From Shouchella shacheensis (GTDB lineage Bacteria; Bacillota; Bacilli; Bacillales; Bacillaceae_D): 64,000 nt of DNA. The notes beneath the pieces were generated by a model, which worked only from the letters and a program-made list of their open reading frames with translations, had not been told where the DNA came from and did not search any database. Made by a program: the position numbers and the translations under genes. The stretch spans positions 1 through 64,000 of the forward strand of contig NZ_LLYY01000011.1 in the NCBI RefSeq assembly GCF_001484965.1, in the 5' to 3' direction. Below are positions 51,480-60,243 of the stretch, piece after piece (positions within the stretch are counted from its first letter, which is position 1; the number at the start of each line of letters is the position of its first letter).

Positions 51480-52655
51480 ATGGATTTACGCTTATCAGAA
51501 GAACAAAAAATGGTACAGAAAACGATTCGCAAGTTCGTGGAAAAAGAACTCATTCCGTTAGAAAACGAGGTGCTCCGCAATGAAATTGCAGGAAAACCAA
51601 GCCTTCCTCCCGAAAAACTAAAAGAACTGCGGGAAAAAGCGAAGCAAGCAGGGTTTTGGGGGATTAATACCCCTGCTGCCTACGGGGGAGCGGAACTTGG
51701 TCAAATGATGCTGGCGATTGTGCTGATGGAAGTATCAAAGACGTTTGTCCCGTTTAGCTTTGGAGGATCGGCTGACAACATTCTCTATCGCGCGAATGGA
51801 AAGCAGCGTGAAAAATATTTGCTTCCAACGATTAGCGGGGAGAAAAAATCGTGCTTTGCCATGACGGAACCTGGAGCGGGGTCGGATACGCAAAACATTA
51901 AAATGACAGCCGTGAAAGACGGAAACGAGTGGGTGCTTCATGGCGAGAAAACCTTCATAACGGGTGGGAACGAGGCCGATTTCGTGATGGTGATTGCAAT
52001 CACGGATAAAGAGGCGCACCAGGCGACGGGGCGAGACGGCGTCACCTGCTTTATTGTCGATCGTGACATGGGCTGGAAGTCGGAATACATTCACACAATG
52101 GGAGAATGGGGGCCGGCAGCGCTTATTTTTGATCAGGTCCGTGTACCAGAAGAAAACATTCTTGGCGAGCTTCATCGAGGGTATGACCTTGGGCTTGAGT
52201 GGATCGGCTTTGCGCGCTGGATCGTTGGCGCACGTGCCGTAGGAGCAGGCGAACGCTTGCTGTCAATGGCGATTGACTATGCCAAAGAGAGGGAGACCTT
52301 TGGAAAGCCAATTGCCCAGCGTCAGGCGATTCAATGGCAGATTGCGGATTCAGCTGTAGAGATTGAAGCGGCCAAGTGGCTTGTGTTGAACGCTGCTTTT
52401 GCCCTCGATAACGGGGAGGACAACCGCCATCTTGCCTCAATGGCAAAGCTGTACGGCGCGACGATGGGCAACAACGTCGTAGACCGAGTGCTGCAAATTC
52501 ACGGCGGGATGGGGTATACAAGGGAGCTGCCGATCGAAAGATGGTACCGCGAGGCCCGACTTTGGCGGATTTATGATGGAACGGATGAAATTCAGCGCAT
52601 GATTATCGCACGCAATTTATTAAAAGGGCATGTGAAAGTAGGCCAGTTGGCGTAA
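51480..52655 (+). CDS. Acyl-CoA dehydrogenase
   Basis: A 391-residue FAD enzyme introducing the alpha-beta double bond into an acyl-CoA. Signature segments are CFAMTEPGAGSDTQNIKMTA (about 122-141), GEKTFITGGNEADF, GMGYTRELPIERWYREARL and YDGTDEIQRMIIARNLL at the C-terminus. GAATGGAT precedes the start without a strong Shine-Dalgarno, about 90 bp after the thioesterase gene. Confidence 0.93.
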   Translation: MDLRLSEEQKMVQKTIRKFVEKELIPLENEVLRNEIAGKPSLPPEKLKELREKAKQAGFWGINTPAAYGGAELGQMMLAIVLMEVSKTFVPFSFGGSADNILYRANGKQREKYLLPTISGEKKSCFAMTEPGAGSDTQNIKMTAVKDGNEWVLHGEKTFITGGNEADFVMVIAITDKEAHQATGRDGVTCFIVDRDMGWKSEYIHTMGEWGPAALIFDQVRVPEENILGELHRGYDLGLEWIGFARWIVGARAVGAGERLLSMAIDYAKERETFGKPIAQRQAIQWQIADSAVEIEAAKWLVLNAAFALDNGEDNRHLASMAKLYGATMGNNVVDRVLQIHGGMGYTRELPIERWYREARLWRIYDGTDEIQRMIIARNLLKGHVKVGQLA

Positions 52656-52683
52656 ACCTTTACTAACGAATAGGAGTGGAAAA

Positions 52684-53445
52684 ATGAGTACGTTTACAAA
52701 CAGAGTGGCATTTGTGACCGGTGGAAGTCGGGGAATTGGGCGAGGAGTGGCGAAGCGTTTGGCAGATGAGGGAGCCAAAATTGCCATCATTGATATCAAT
52801 GAAGAGGCTCTTGAAGAAGCAAAGGCGTATTTCTCAAGAGAAGGCCATGATGTACTAACAAAGACAGCCAACGTCACCAGTCGAGAAGAAGTCGAGGCAG
52901 CAATGGACGAAGCACATGACACCTATGGCTCGATTGACATCCTCGTCAATAATGCAGGCGTGATTCGAGACAATATGCTCTTTAAAATGACGGATGACGA
53001 TTGGCAAACCGTTATGGACGTTCATTTGCGCGGAGCTTTCAATGCGACGAAAGCCGCTCAGCGGTATATGGTGGAGCAAAAGTACGGGCGGATCGTTAAC
53101 ATTTCTTCTACATCCGCCCTTGGAAACCGCGGCCAGGCCAATTATTCGACAGCAAAAGCTGGACTTCAAGGATTCACGAAAACGCTCTCCATTGAATTAG
53201 GGAAGTTCGGGATTACGGCCAATGCCGTGGCCCCAGGCTTTATTGAAACGGAAATGACCAAACAAACGGCTGCACGTATTGGCATTCCGTTTGAAGAGCT
53301 TGTGAAAGCAAGCGTCGCAAAGATTCCCGTCGGCCGAAGTGGAAGGGCTGAAGACATTGCCAATGCGGTCGCCTTTTTCGCCGATGAACGATCCTCCTTC
53401 GTCAGCGGGCAAGTCATCTATGTGGCCGGTGGACCGAAAGCATAA
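52684..53445 (+). CDS. SDR family 3-hydroxyacyl-CoA / 3-oxoacyl reductase
   Basis: A 253-residue classical short-chain dehydrogenase. The cofactor motif TGGSRGIGRG is near residue 13, NNAG is near 90, and the catalytic Ser, Tyr and Lys appear in ISSTSALGNRGQANYSTAKAG. It resembles FabG, but its place between an acyl-CoA dehydrogenase and MaoC hydratases argues for a 3-hydroxyacyl-CoA dehydrogenase step. GAATAGGAGTGG precedes the ATG. Confidence 0.88.
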   Translation: MSTFTNRVAFVTGGSRGIGRGVAKRLADEGAKIAIIDINEEALEEAKAYFSREGHDVLTKTANVTSREEVEAAMDEAHDTYGSIDILVNNAGVIRDNMLFKMTDDDWQTVMDVHLRGAFNATKAAQRYMVEQKYGRIVNISSTSALGNRGQANYSTAKAGLQGFTKTLSIELGKFGITANAVAPGFIETEMTKQTAARIGIPFEELVKASVAKIPVGRSGRAEDIANAVAFFADERSSFVSGQVIYVAGGPKA

Positions 53446-53461
53446 GGAAGGAGTGGGACCG

Positions 53462-53911
53462 ATGTTTCGAGAAACGATTGGAAACAAATCGAGGAAGGTC
53501 GTCAACAAGGTCGAGCGGGGAGCGGTGCGGACGTTTGCAGAATCGATTGGTGATCCTCACCCGATCTATGTAGATGAAGAGGTAGGGAAGGCCTCTCGAT
53601 ATGGGGCGAATATTGCCCCTCCAACCTTCCCACGCGTTTTCGGTTATGGGGAAATTGAAGGGCTGAAATTGCCGAGCAAAGGGCTGATCCACGGGGAGCA
53701 ATCCTATCATTATACGAGACCGCTCGTCGTTGGCGAAGACATCACATGCCATGGGGAAGTGAAAGACTATCAGGAAAAAGCGGGAAGAAGTGGAACCATG
53801 GGTATCCTGACTGTAGCTAACTTTGGCGAGGATGAGGATGGCCTCCTTGTGTTTCACTCAGAGCAAGTGATCATTCTAACAGAGGCGGTTCGAAAGGGGA
53901 TGACGGTATGA
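53462..53911 (+). CDS. MaoC-like hydratase subunit, HadA-type N-terminal domain
   Basis: A 149-residue hotdog protein of the FAS1/MaoC N-terminal group: VERGAVRTFAESIGDPHPIY, then PPTFPRVFGYGEIEGLKLP and HGEQSYHYTRPLVVGEDITC. Such proteins usually lack the catalytic pair and form heterodimers with a catalytic MaoC partner, here the next gene, with which it overlaps (ATGA). GGAAGGAGTGG precedes ATG 53462. Confidence 0.85.
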   Translation: MFRETIGNKSRKVVNKVERGAVRTFAESIGDPHPIYVDEEVGKASRYGANIAPPTFPRVFGYGEIEGLKLPSKGLIHGEQSYHYTRPLVVGEDITCHGEVKDYQEKAGRSGTMGILTVANFGEDEDGLLVFHSEQVIILTEAVRKGMTV

Positions 53912-54312
53912 GTACATTGCATGCAAAGCAGGTGGGTGACGAACTTTCTCCTGTTGTACTGCCGCCCGTTTCACGTCTTGACTTAATCAAGTATGCAGGA
54001 GCATCAGGGGATTATAACCCGATTCATACGATTGATGAAGAAGCAGAGAATGCGGGGCTACCAGGCATCATTGCGCACGGCATGTGGACGATGGGCAATC
54101 TCTCCAAATTGTTCACTCCTTATTATGAAGAAGGATACATCGAGACGTATTCAATTCGGTTTAAAGGGATGGTCTTTCTGAACGACGAAATTTCCCTCAA
54201 AGCCAAATTGACCGAACGAACCGACTCACACCTTACGTTTCAAGTGACCGCATTAAAGCAAGACGGGCAAGAGGCACTTCGTGGAGATGTGGTATTTGCG
54301 CTTTTTCAGTGA
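53908..54312 (+). CDS. MaoC-like enoyl-CoA hydratase, catalytic subunit
   Basis: A 134-residue hotdog protein with the hydratase-2 motif ASGDYNPIHTIDEEAENAG, containing the catalytic Asp and His, followed by GIIAHGMWTMG. It probably pairs with the preceding HadA-like protein to hydrate the enoyl-CoA made by the acyl-CoA dehydrogenase. The start overlaps the previous stop by 4 bp, and it is the last gene before a terminator. Confidence 0.86.
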   Translation: MSTLHAKQVGDELSPVVLPPVSRLDLIKYAGASGDYNPIHTIDEEAENAGLPGIIAHGMWTMGNLSKLFTPYYEEGYIETYSIRFKGMVFLNDEISLKAKLTERTDSHLTFQVTALKQDGQEALRGDVVFALFQ

Positions 54313-54399
54313 ATGAGAGGAGAAGAAGCGCGGAACGTATCGTAGAAACAAATGGGACGGTTGTCGTGATTAACATACGTCAGGGATTAGTCTTGTTCA

Positions 54400-54432
54400 A
54401 AGCCAAGTTGTAGAAACTCAACTTGGCTTTTG
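54400..54432 (+). terminator. Terminator of the sigma-54 beta-oxidation operon
   Basis: AAGCCAAGTTG and CAACTTGGCTT form a perfect 11-bp stem around an 8-base loop, with TTT after. It lies between the MaoC gene and the thiolase gene, so the thiolase is probably transcribed separately or by readthrough. Confidence 0.8.
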
Positions 54433-54498
54433 GGTCTTCTTGAGAGGCGAGAACTTAAGCTAAGTCAGCGAAGGAAATGATAGAGAGGAGGAGAGCAA

Positions 54499-55686
54499 AT
54501 GGAAGAAGCTACAGTCATTGTCAGTGCGGTGAGAACACCCATTGGGAGCTACGGCGGCTCGTTGAAAGGGGTGAGTTCAGGCCATTTAGCTTCTACTGTT
54601 ATGCAAGAATCGATCAATCGGGCCGGGATAGCACCAGAACAAGTGGATGAGGCAATCATGGGAGAAGTCAGGCAAACAACGGAGTCGTCCAATGTGGCCA
54701 GAGTAGCCGCGCTGCGAGCCGGAATCCCTGAATCAGCGACCGCGTATACGATAAATCGTCTATGTGCATCGGGCATGCAAGCCGTCGCATCAGCGGTTCA
54801 GCAAATTGCCTTTCATCAAGCGGATATTGTGGTCGCAGGGGGAACAGAAGGCATGAGCCGTTCTCCGATTTACCTAAGAAACTCAAGATTCGGTGGTGAC
54901 AAGCCCACGTTAGTCGATTCAAATGCAGAAGCCGGCCAACAGCCTCATGAACAGTACGGTGCAGCGCTTGGGATGGGAGTAACCGCCGAGAATGTTGCCG
55001 AAAACTATGCAATTTCAAGGGAGGACCAGGATGCTTTTGCTCTTGAGAGTCAAAAACGAGCAGCAGAGGCGATACGGGCAGGAAGGTTTGAGGATGAGAT
55101 TGTTCCTGTAGTTGTAAAGGAACGAAAGAAAACGTTTGTTGTGGATACAGATGAACATCCCCGCCCGCAAACGACCGTGGCAAAGTTACAGTCATTACGA
55201 CCTGCATTTAAAGAAAACGGGACAATCACAGCTGGAAATGCATGTGGCCGGAACGACGGCGCCTCAGCCCTGGTGATTATGAAGGAATCCCGGGCACAAG
55301 CATTAGGTCTCAAACCGCTTGCACGCATTATGGATTGGACGACGGCTGGAGTGTCACCGAAAATCATGGGGATCGGCCCTGTCCCTGCCGTGAACAAGTT
55401 GTTAGAAAGAACATCGACACGCATGCAGGACATTGGATTTATTGAGTTAAATGAAGCGTTTGCTTCGCAAGCATTGGCGGTTATCCGAGAACTTTCTCTA
55501 GATCCGGACAGGGTGAACGTCAATGGCGGCGCCATAGCGCTAGGTCATCCGGTAGGCGCAAGTGGAGCAAGGATCATTACGACTCTTTTACACGAGATGA
55601 TCAGAAGAGGAGAAGAGCGAGGGATCGCTACCTTGTGTGCTGGCGGAGGTCAAGGAATGGCGATGATGATTGAATTGGTCCAATAG
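54499..55686 (+). CDS. Acetyl-CoA C-acyltransferase (thiolase)
   Basis: A 395-residue thiolase. The nucleophilic Cys is in [11 protein letters not shown] (about residue 90), with EGMSRSPI, the NEAFASQAL loop, the His of [18 protein letters not shown] (about 350) and the second Cys in [15 protein letters not shown]. It completes the beta-oxidation set of the upstream operon, although a terminator separates them. GAGAGGAGGAG precedes the ATG. Confidence 0.93.
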   Translation: MEEATVIVSAVRTPIGSYGGSLKGVSSGHLASTVMQESINRAGIAPEQVDEAIMGEVRQTTESSNVARVAALRAGIPESATAYTINRLCASGMQAVASAVQQIAFHQADIVVAGGTEGMSRSPIYLRNSRFGGDKPTLVDSNAEAGQQPHEQYGAALGMGVTAENVAENYAISREDQDAFALESQKRAAEAIRAGRFEDEIVPVVVKERKKTFVVDTDEHPRPQTTVAKLQSLRPAFKENGTITAGNACGRNDGASALVIMKESRAQALGLKPLARIMDWTTAGVSPKIMGIGPVPAVNKLLERTSTRMQDIGFIELNEAFASQALAVIRELSLDPDRVNVNGGAIALGHPVGASGARIITTLLHEMIRRGEERGIATLCAGGGQGMAMMIELVQ

Positions 55687-55703
55687 TGATGTTCTCAAGA
55701 CGC

Positions 55704-55737
55704 AAAACCCTTCGCTGTTATAGTGAAGGGTTTCTTC
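55704..55737. terminator. Terminator after the thiolase gene
   Basis: AAACCCTTC pairs with GAAGGGTTT, with a T-rich stretch on the right and TTTT on the minus strand. It probably serves both the thiolase and the small convergent gene. Confidence 0.75.
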
Positions 55738-55752
55738 GGGTCATGATCTATT

Positions 55753-55902
55753 CTAGTTAATCTGTTGAGTGAGGATATTCATGAGTAGGTCGATTTGTGT
55801 GTTTAATTGCTCAATGATTTTCCTATCATGACTCCTGCGACGTTCGTCAGCTAGACGATGTAATTCTCTCTGAAATAAAAACCTCTCCTCCGGGGTGATC
55901 AA
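55753..55902 (-). CDS. Unannotated 49-residue protein
   Basis: Small reading frame with a strong AAAGGAG 8-10 bases before its TTG start. The product begins MITPEERFLFQRELHRLADE and ends LLMNILTQQIN; it is charged and helical, with a heptad-like C-terminus. It sits convergent with the thiolase gene and close to their shared terminator. The family is not recognised. The strong ribosome site and sensible composition argue that it is real. Confidence 0.5.
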   Translation of the reverse strand: MITPEERFLFQRELHRLADERRRSHDRKIIEQLNTQIDLLMNILTQQIN

Positions 55903-56062
55903 TGAAATGTCTCCTTTAGAATGCGGCTGCTATTCTATACCTACCCCCTAAGAGGGACTCTTCAAACCCAACAATGCTTTTAAAAATGGCGTTTGGCAGT
56001 AATCGTTCGGCTTGCCTTTCGTTGCTTTGTCTTCACTCTAGCCAAATAGAACGCTCACCCAT

Positions 56063-56091
56063 TTGACGGTTGGTATCATTCATTATATATT
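56063..56091 (+). promoter_or_regulatory. Promoter of the MFS gene
   Basis: TTGACG (56063-56068) and TATATT (56086-56091) with a 17-base spacer. Transcription would leave an 85-nt leader before the pump gene, holding the short frame at 56107. No other gene is seen between 55903 and 56106. Confidence 0.7.
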
Positions 56092-56106
56092 TAGGAAAGC
56101 GAAATA

Positions 56107-56253
56107 ATGCGAGAATTCCATTTGGCTTCTTATATAACCCTCAGTGGCCATCGGTCGCAAAACCTCTTAAAACGCTTAAAAAATGAAGGTGATCCTCATC
56201 CGACCCGAAAAAAGAAATTTGCTCATTATGTGGTTTGCCAATTTATTCGTTAG
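56107..56253 (+). CDS. Possible 48-residue leader peptide overlapping the MFS start
   Basis: ATG 56107 follows AGGAAAG by 7 bases. The frame starts MREFHLASYITLSGHRSQNL and ends VVCQFIR at 56253, running through the MFS start in a different frame. The MFS gene itself has no clear ribosome site, so translation may be coupled or attenuated, as known for some drug-resistance genes. This is an inference from layout only. Confidence 0.3.
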   Translation: MREFHLASYITLSGHRSQNLLKRLKNEGDPHPTRKKKFAHYVVCQFIR

Positions 56254-57439
56254 TGCAAGCATGACCATGGTCTTGCCTTTTCTGTCCTTATATATTGATT
56301 CCTTTGGGCAGTACTCCCCGGAAGAAGTTCAGCGCTGGTCGGGGTACGTCTTTGGGGTTTCGTTTCTCGTCGCTTTTTTTGTCTCTCCTTTGTGGGGGCG
56401 GGTTGGCGATCGCTTTGGACGTAAGAAAATTCTCATCGGCACGGGTTTTGGTATCGCCATTTCCGTGTTTCTTATGGGGTATGTTGAATCCGTGGCCGCT
56501 CTTTTTATCTTGCGGGCCTTTATGGGGCTTGCAACAGGATTCATTCCTGCTTCAATGGCATTGATTAGCGCACAAAGCGATAAGCGTACGGCAGGGCAAA
56601 CGCTAGGGACGTTGCAGACGGGCACCGTTTCCGGTGGTTTGCTCGGTCCTTTGTTTGGTGGACTGATTGCTGATACGGTTGGGATGCAGTTAACGTTTGT
56701 TCTTACTTCATCCGTATTGACACTAGCGACGCTCCTCGTGATTGTTGGCGTGCAAGAAGTGGTCTATGAGGAAAAAGGAGAAAGCGGACGCACGTATCAT
56801 TGGAAGGAAGTCATTCGCCATATCGCCTTGCGCCCTTTGCTTTTGATGATCATGCTCATTTCCCTGATCGTGCAAGCAGCTAACTTTAGCGTCCAGCCAC
56901 TGCTCGCCCTCTTTGTGAATGAGTTGACGTCTACAGAAAACATGGCCTTCCTTGCGGGAATGGCATTTTCTGTGACTGGGCTTGGCAATCTGCTGGCCAC
57001 TCGCAAATGGGGGCAGGTTGGCGACCGCATTGGTCATGAGAAGATTATGCTGATTTTGCTTATTCTCTCCGGTCTGTTTTTCATCCCACAGGCGTTCGTG
57101 ACTGAACTGTGGCAACTGATTGTACTGCGTTTCCTTTTCGGTATACAGGTGGGCGGCTTGATCCCATGCACCACTGCCTATATTCGTCAGGTCTGCCCTG
57201 TTTCCATGCAAGGTGAAGTATTGGGCTACAACCAAAGCTTTCGTTTTCTCGGAAATGTCATTGGACCCGTCTCTGGGGGTATCATTGCCAGCAGCTTCGG
57301 CATTCCATTCGTATTTATCGCTTCAGGTCTTCTGTTCCTTCTTGCGGCTATTGGCTTAAAGCTGCTGTTAGGGAAGAGGAAAGAAGAGCCCAGTAAGGCG
57401 AAAAAGGGAAGCGGAAAACGAGCACATAAGACGGTATGA
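56183..57439 (+). CDS. MFS multidrug efflux transporter
   Basis: A 418-residue major facilitator with 12 predicted helices and a very basic C-terminal tail. The MFS motif A is seen in GRVGDRFGRKKI (about residues 73-84) with a repeat in GQVGDRIGHEKI. Proton-motive drug efflux (TetA/MdtG-like) is the family role; the substrate is unknown. The ATG at 56183 lacks a clear Shine-Dalgarno; the sequence AAGGTGATC falls inside the gene. Confidence 0.88.
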   Translation: MKVILIRPEKRNLLIMWFANLFVSASMTMVLPFLSLYIDSFGQYSPEEVQRWSGYVFGVSFLVAFFVSPLWGRVGDRFGRKKILIGTGFGIAISVFLMGYVESVAALFILRAFMGLATGFIPASMALISAQSDKRTAGQTLGTLQTGTVSGGLLGPLFGGLIADTVGMQLTFVLTSSVLTLATLLVIVGVQEVVYEEKGESGRTYHWKEVIRHIALRPLLLMIMLISLIVQAANFSVQPLLALFVNELTSTENMAFLAGMAFSVTGLGNLLATRKWGQVGDRIGHEKIMLILLILSGLFFIPQAFVTELWQLIVLRFLFGIQVGGLIPCTTAYIRQVCPVSMQGEVLGYNQSFRFLGNVIGPVSGGIIASSFGIPFVFIASGLLFLLAAIGLKLLLGKRKEEPSKAKKGSGKRAHKTV

Positions 57440-57447
57440 TGTCTCAG

Positions 57448-57485
57448 AAAGCGAGCGAGAAGGAAAAGCTAAGCTCGCTTTTATA
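57448..57485 (+). terminator. Terminator after the MFS gene
   Basis: AAAGCGAGC pairs with GCTCGCTTT around a 16-base loop, followed by TTATAAAA. Confidence 0.65.
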
Positions 57486-57609
57486 AAATGAGAAGAAAAA
57501 TCCCTTAAGAAAAGGGGAGCGGCTTGTGCTGGTTTTAGAAGCCCTATCTGTGGGCTCTTGCTACCCTCAAAGCTTCCATGATGGTAAGATGGCTGTAAGG
57601 AGGAATTAG

Positions 57610-57996
57610 ATGAACCGCTATAGCAAACCGCTCTTTTTAACCGCTGCCATCTTCGGGCTCTTCGGTGCGATGATGGGCGGACATATGGCTGGAGCTGGCT
57701 CGTATGCACTCCGGCCTGTGCATGCCCATATGCTCGTTGTAGGTTGGCTCTCTTTGTTTAGTTGGGGTGTGTATTATCAGCTGTTTAAAGTGTCAGACGG
57801 GCTAGCCAAGTGGCAAAGCAGTCTGGCGATTATTGGTACCGTTTCCTTAGTTTTAGGGATGTGGGTCCATTTAGCTGGAGCTTTGGAACAACTGCCAAAC
57901 GTATTGACGCTGATCATTTACATCGGCGGAGGGACCGTGTTGATCGCCAGTTACTTTCTATTTTTACTAATTGTGATCAAGCAAAAAAGGGAGTGA
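57610..57996 (+). CDS. Small membrane protein resembling a cytochrome oxidase subunit I fragment
   Basis: A 128-residue protein with four membrane helices. The conserved histidines in GGHMAGAG and PVHAHMLVVGW, together with SWGVYYQLF, recall the N-terminal helices of cbb3-type oxidase subunit I. Bacillaceae carry many such stand-alone proteins of unknown function. AAGGAGG precedes the ATG. Confidence 0.75.
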   Translation: MNRYSKPLFLTAAIFGLFGAMMGGHMAGAGSYALRPVHAHMLVVGWLSLFSWGVYYQLFKVSDGLAKWQSSLAIIGTVSLVLGMWVHLAGALEQLPNVLTLIIYIGGGTVLIASYFLFLLIVIKQKRE

Positions 57997-58118
57997 AGAG
58001 CAAAGGGATTGTTGCTTCTATAGAAAATTCCAGTAGGCTTTCTTTTCGAAAAGCGTGACTCATTTGACGATACCGCGCTATACTGGTCTTAGAATTGTTG
58101 CAGAGGAGGATAAGCTAT

Positions 58119-59366
58119 ATGTACATAACAAATGAAAGAATCCAGTCGGCGTATCGTAAGCTAGCAGAAGATTCGCAGGTCAGAAAGGCGCTTTCCTTTC
58201 TTGAAGCTGATGCAGAGCAAACCTTACGTGAACAAATTCGGTTTGCTGAAATTCCCGCGCCCCCGTTTTTGGAAGAAGTACGGGCTACTGAACTGAAGAT
58301 CCAGTTGCAGGAGCTAGGGTTGGAGGACGTTCAGCAAGATTTGCAGGGCAATGTCTTCGGTCTACGGAAAGGAACAGGAAGCGGACCGACGCTTTTTGTG
58401 AGTGCGCATATTGATAGCGTCTTTTCGGCCGAGACGGAGACGAACGTGACGGAAAGAGATGGGATCTACTATGGCCCAGGAATCACAGATGATGCCCGTG
58501 GATTGGCGGCGCTGCTTTCCATTGTCCGTGCGTTTAATGAAAGTGGGATCGAGACGCACGGCGACCTGGTGTTTGGAGGAACAGTGGGGGAGGAAGGGCC
58601 AGGCGACTTGCGAGGCGTTAAAGCCTTTTTCACCGAACAAACTAATGTCGATGGCTTCATTTCCATTGATGCGGTTTCTCCAGAAGCGATTGTCTATAAA
58701 GGAACTGGCAGTTATCGCTACGAAGTGACCTACTCAGCACCAGGAGGTCACAGCTTCCAAGCATTTGGTACTCCTAGCGCTGTTCACGCAGCAGGACGTG
58801 CGACGGCCAAGGTGGCTGGGCTTACGCCACCCAAGGAGCCCAAGACAACGTTCAATGTTGGCGTCATTGAAGGTGGAACAATTCCAACGGCGATCGCTGA
58901 ATCGTGCACGCTTTATGTAGATATCCGCTCCAATGGCCTCGCCGAGTTAGAGGCATTGGATGGGCAAGTGAGGCAACTGTTTACGGAAGCGGCTGAGGAA
59001 GAGAATGCCCACTTTGGCTATAGCGAAAAGGACGGCGTGCAGGTGTTGATCGAGAAAAAAGGGGACCGCCCAGTAGGCGCTCAACCAAAAGACGCCTCCT
59101 GTGTGCAAACAGCGTGGCAGGCCACGAAGGCGCTTGGACTCACGCCTTCGCTTGCGGATGCCATCAGCACGGACGCCAACTATCCAATCAGCATTGGCAT
59201 CCCTGCGCTTACCCTTGGAGCAGGCGGGGAAACAGGCGCCACCCACTCACTAGATGAATGGTATGACCCAACGGACGGGCACCTCGGACCTCAACGAATT
59301 TTTCTGACCATTCTCGGGCTCGTCGGGGCTTTAGACATTGAACCACAACTTGCCAAACAGATCTAG
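58119..59366 (+). CDS. M20 family metallopeptidase
   Basis: A 415-residue di-zinc peptidase. Metal-ligand regions are VSAHIDSVF (about 92-100), GPGITDDARGLAAL (about 122), VGEEGPGDLRG (about 158), ISIDAVSP and, near the end, GATHSLDEWYDP. A dimerisation domain is inserted from about 190. It is similar to peptidase T or acetyl-lysine deacetylase-like proteins; the substrate is uncertain. The ATG at 58119 follows AGAGGAGG. The 3' end lies 22 bp before the next start. Confidence 0.87.
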   Translation: MYITNERIQSAYRKLAEDSQVRKALSFLEADAEQTLREQIRFAEIPAPPFLEEVRATELKIQLQELGLEDVQQDLQGNVFGLRKGTGSGPTLFVSAHIDSVFSAETETNVTERDGIYYGPGITDDARGLAALLSIVRAFNESGIETHGDLVFGGTVGEEGPGDLRGVKAFFTEQTNVDGFISIDAVSPEAIVYKGTGSYRYEVTYSAPGGHSFQAFGTPSAVHAAGRATAKVAGLTPPKEPKTTFNVGVIEGGTIPTAIAESCTLYVDIRSNGLAELEALDGQVRQLFTEAAEEENAHFGYSEKDGVQVLIEKKGDRPVGAQPKDASCVQTAWQATKALGLTPSLADAISTDANYPISIGIPALTLGAGGETGATHSLDEWYDPTDGHLGPQRIFLTILGLVGALDIEPQLAKQI

Positions 59367-59388
59367 GAGAAACGAGGAGGCGGGGGCT

Positions 59389-60045
59389 GTGAATACCTCA
59401 ATTGGAAAAATCGCTTCATTCGCCCTTGCCTTGGCGCTTTTAATCTGGCTTTTGCGTTCGGAATGGTTTGCGGTTCTTAACTCGGACAATATGACGATGG
59501 TTGAATTCGCCGAGACAAAGGGATTCCCGGCCCTAATGCTTGCTTCTCTCATGTTGATGATGGTCCAAAATCTAGCGACGGTTGTGCCACTGGCATTAAT
59601 TGTCGTGTTAAATGTGCTTCTTTTTGGTTTTTTGTACGGCTACCTTTGGAGCTGGCTGACAAGCATGGCCGCTAGTCTACTGGCTTTTTATTTGTACAGG
59701 TACTGGCTCTTTGCTCTTGTCTCATCAAAGGTTAACAAAACGTGGCGGCGGAAGATGGAGAAAAACGGCTTTTTGTATGTCTTTTTTGCGAGGCTGATAC
59801 CGGTTATGCCCACTAGCCTCATTAATCTCGTGGCAGGAGCGAGCTCAATCTCTGGCAGGCATTACTTTTTAGCGACGGCGCTTGGAAATATGATTTATCT
59901 TTTGGTTTTAAGTTTCGTCATCAATGGACTCTTCTCCGCAGAGCTTGAGGCATTCGTGCTGGCCTGCTTTCTGATTGTAGCGGGAGGGGTCGTTATGGGT
60001 GTGAGGGCACGGACGCAAAAACGCAGCAGGAAGCAGCCACGCTAG
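59389..60045 (+). CDS. TVP38/TMEM64 (VTT domain) membrane protein
   Basis: A 218-residue membrane protein with about five or six helices. The VTT/DedA-type core shows NLATVVPLALIVVLNVLLFG, then ARLIPVMPTSLINLVAGASS and TALGNMIYLLVLSF. Relatives act as lipid scramblases or flippases. GTG at 59389 follows GAGGAGG. It is probably co-transcribed with the M20 gene. Confidence 0.82.
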   Translation: MNTSIGKIASFALALALLIWLLRSEWFAVLNSDNMTMVEFAETKGFPALMLASLMLMMVQNLATVVPLALIVVLNVLLFGFLYGYLWSWLTSMAASLLAFYLYRYWLFALVSSKVNKTWRRKMEKNGFLYVFFARLIPVMPTSLINLVAGASSISGRHYFLATALGNMIYLLVLSFVINGLFSAELEAFVLACFLIVAGGVVMGVRARTQKRSRKQPR

Positions 60046-60067
60046 TTTAAGGTTAGCGTGGCTTTCT
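60035..60067 (+). terminator. Terminator after the VTT gene
   Basis: AGCCACGCTA pairs with TAGCGTGGCT, followed by TTCTCT. The left arm is in the coding end. It directly touches a hairpin repeat. Confidence 0.7.
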
Positions 60068-60131
60068 CTAGCTGCGGCGGGTAGAAGCGTCTCCAACATT
60101 CTCGCTTCTGTGCAACCCGCCTGCGCTTTTC
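60067..60131 (-). repeat. Mini hairpin repeat (internally deleted type A)
   Basis: A 65-bp form that keeps both ends and the outer stem (GGCGGGT / ACCCGCC and AGAAGC / GCTTCT) but has lost the apical half of type A. It follows the terminator of the VTT gene. Confidence 0.8.
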
Positions 60132-60243
60132 GAATTGTTTGGCAACGTTGGAACGTAATGTGTCTCCCTTTGTTTGCTTTTCTTTTAATACGGGTACTAA
60201 TAAACAGTAGAGCGAATGACTTTTGAAAAGGGTGTGAATCAAG

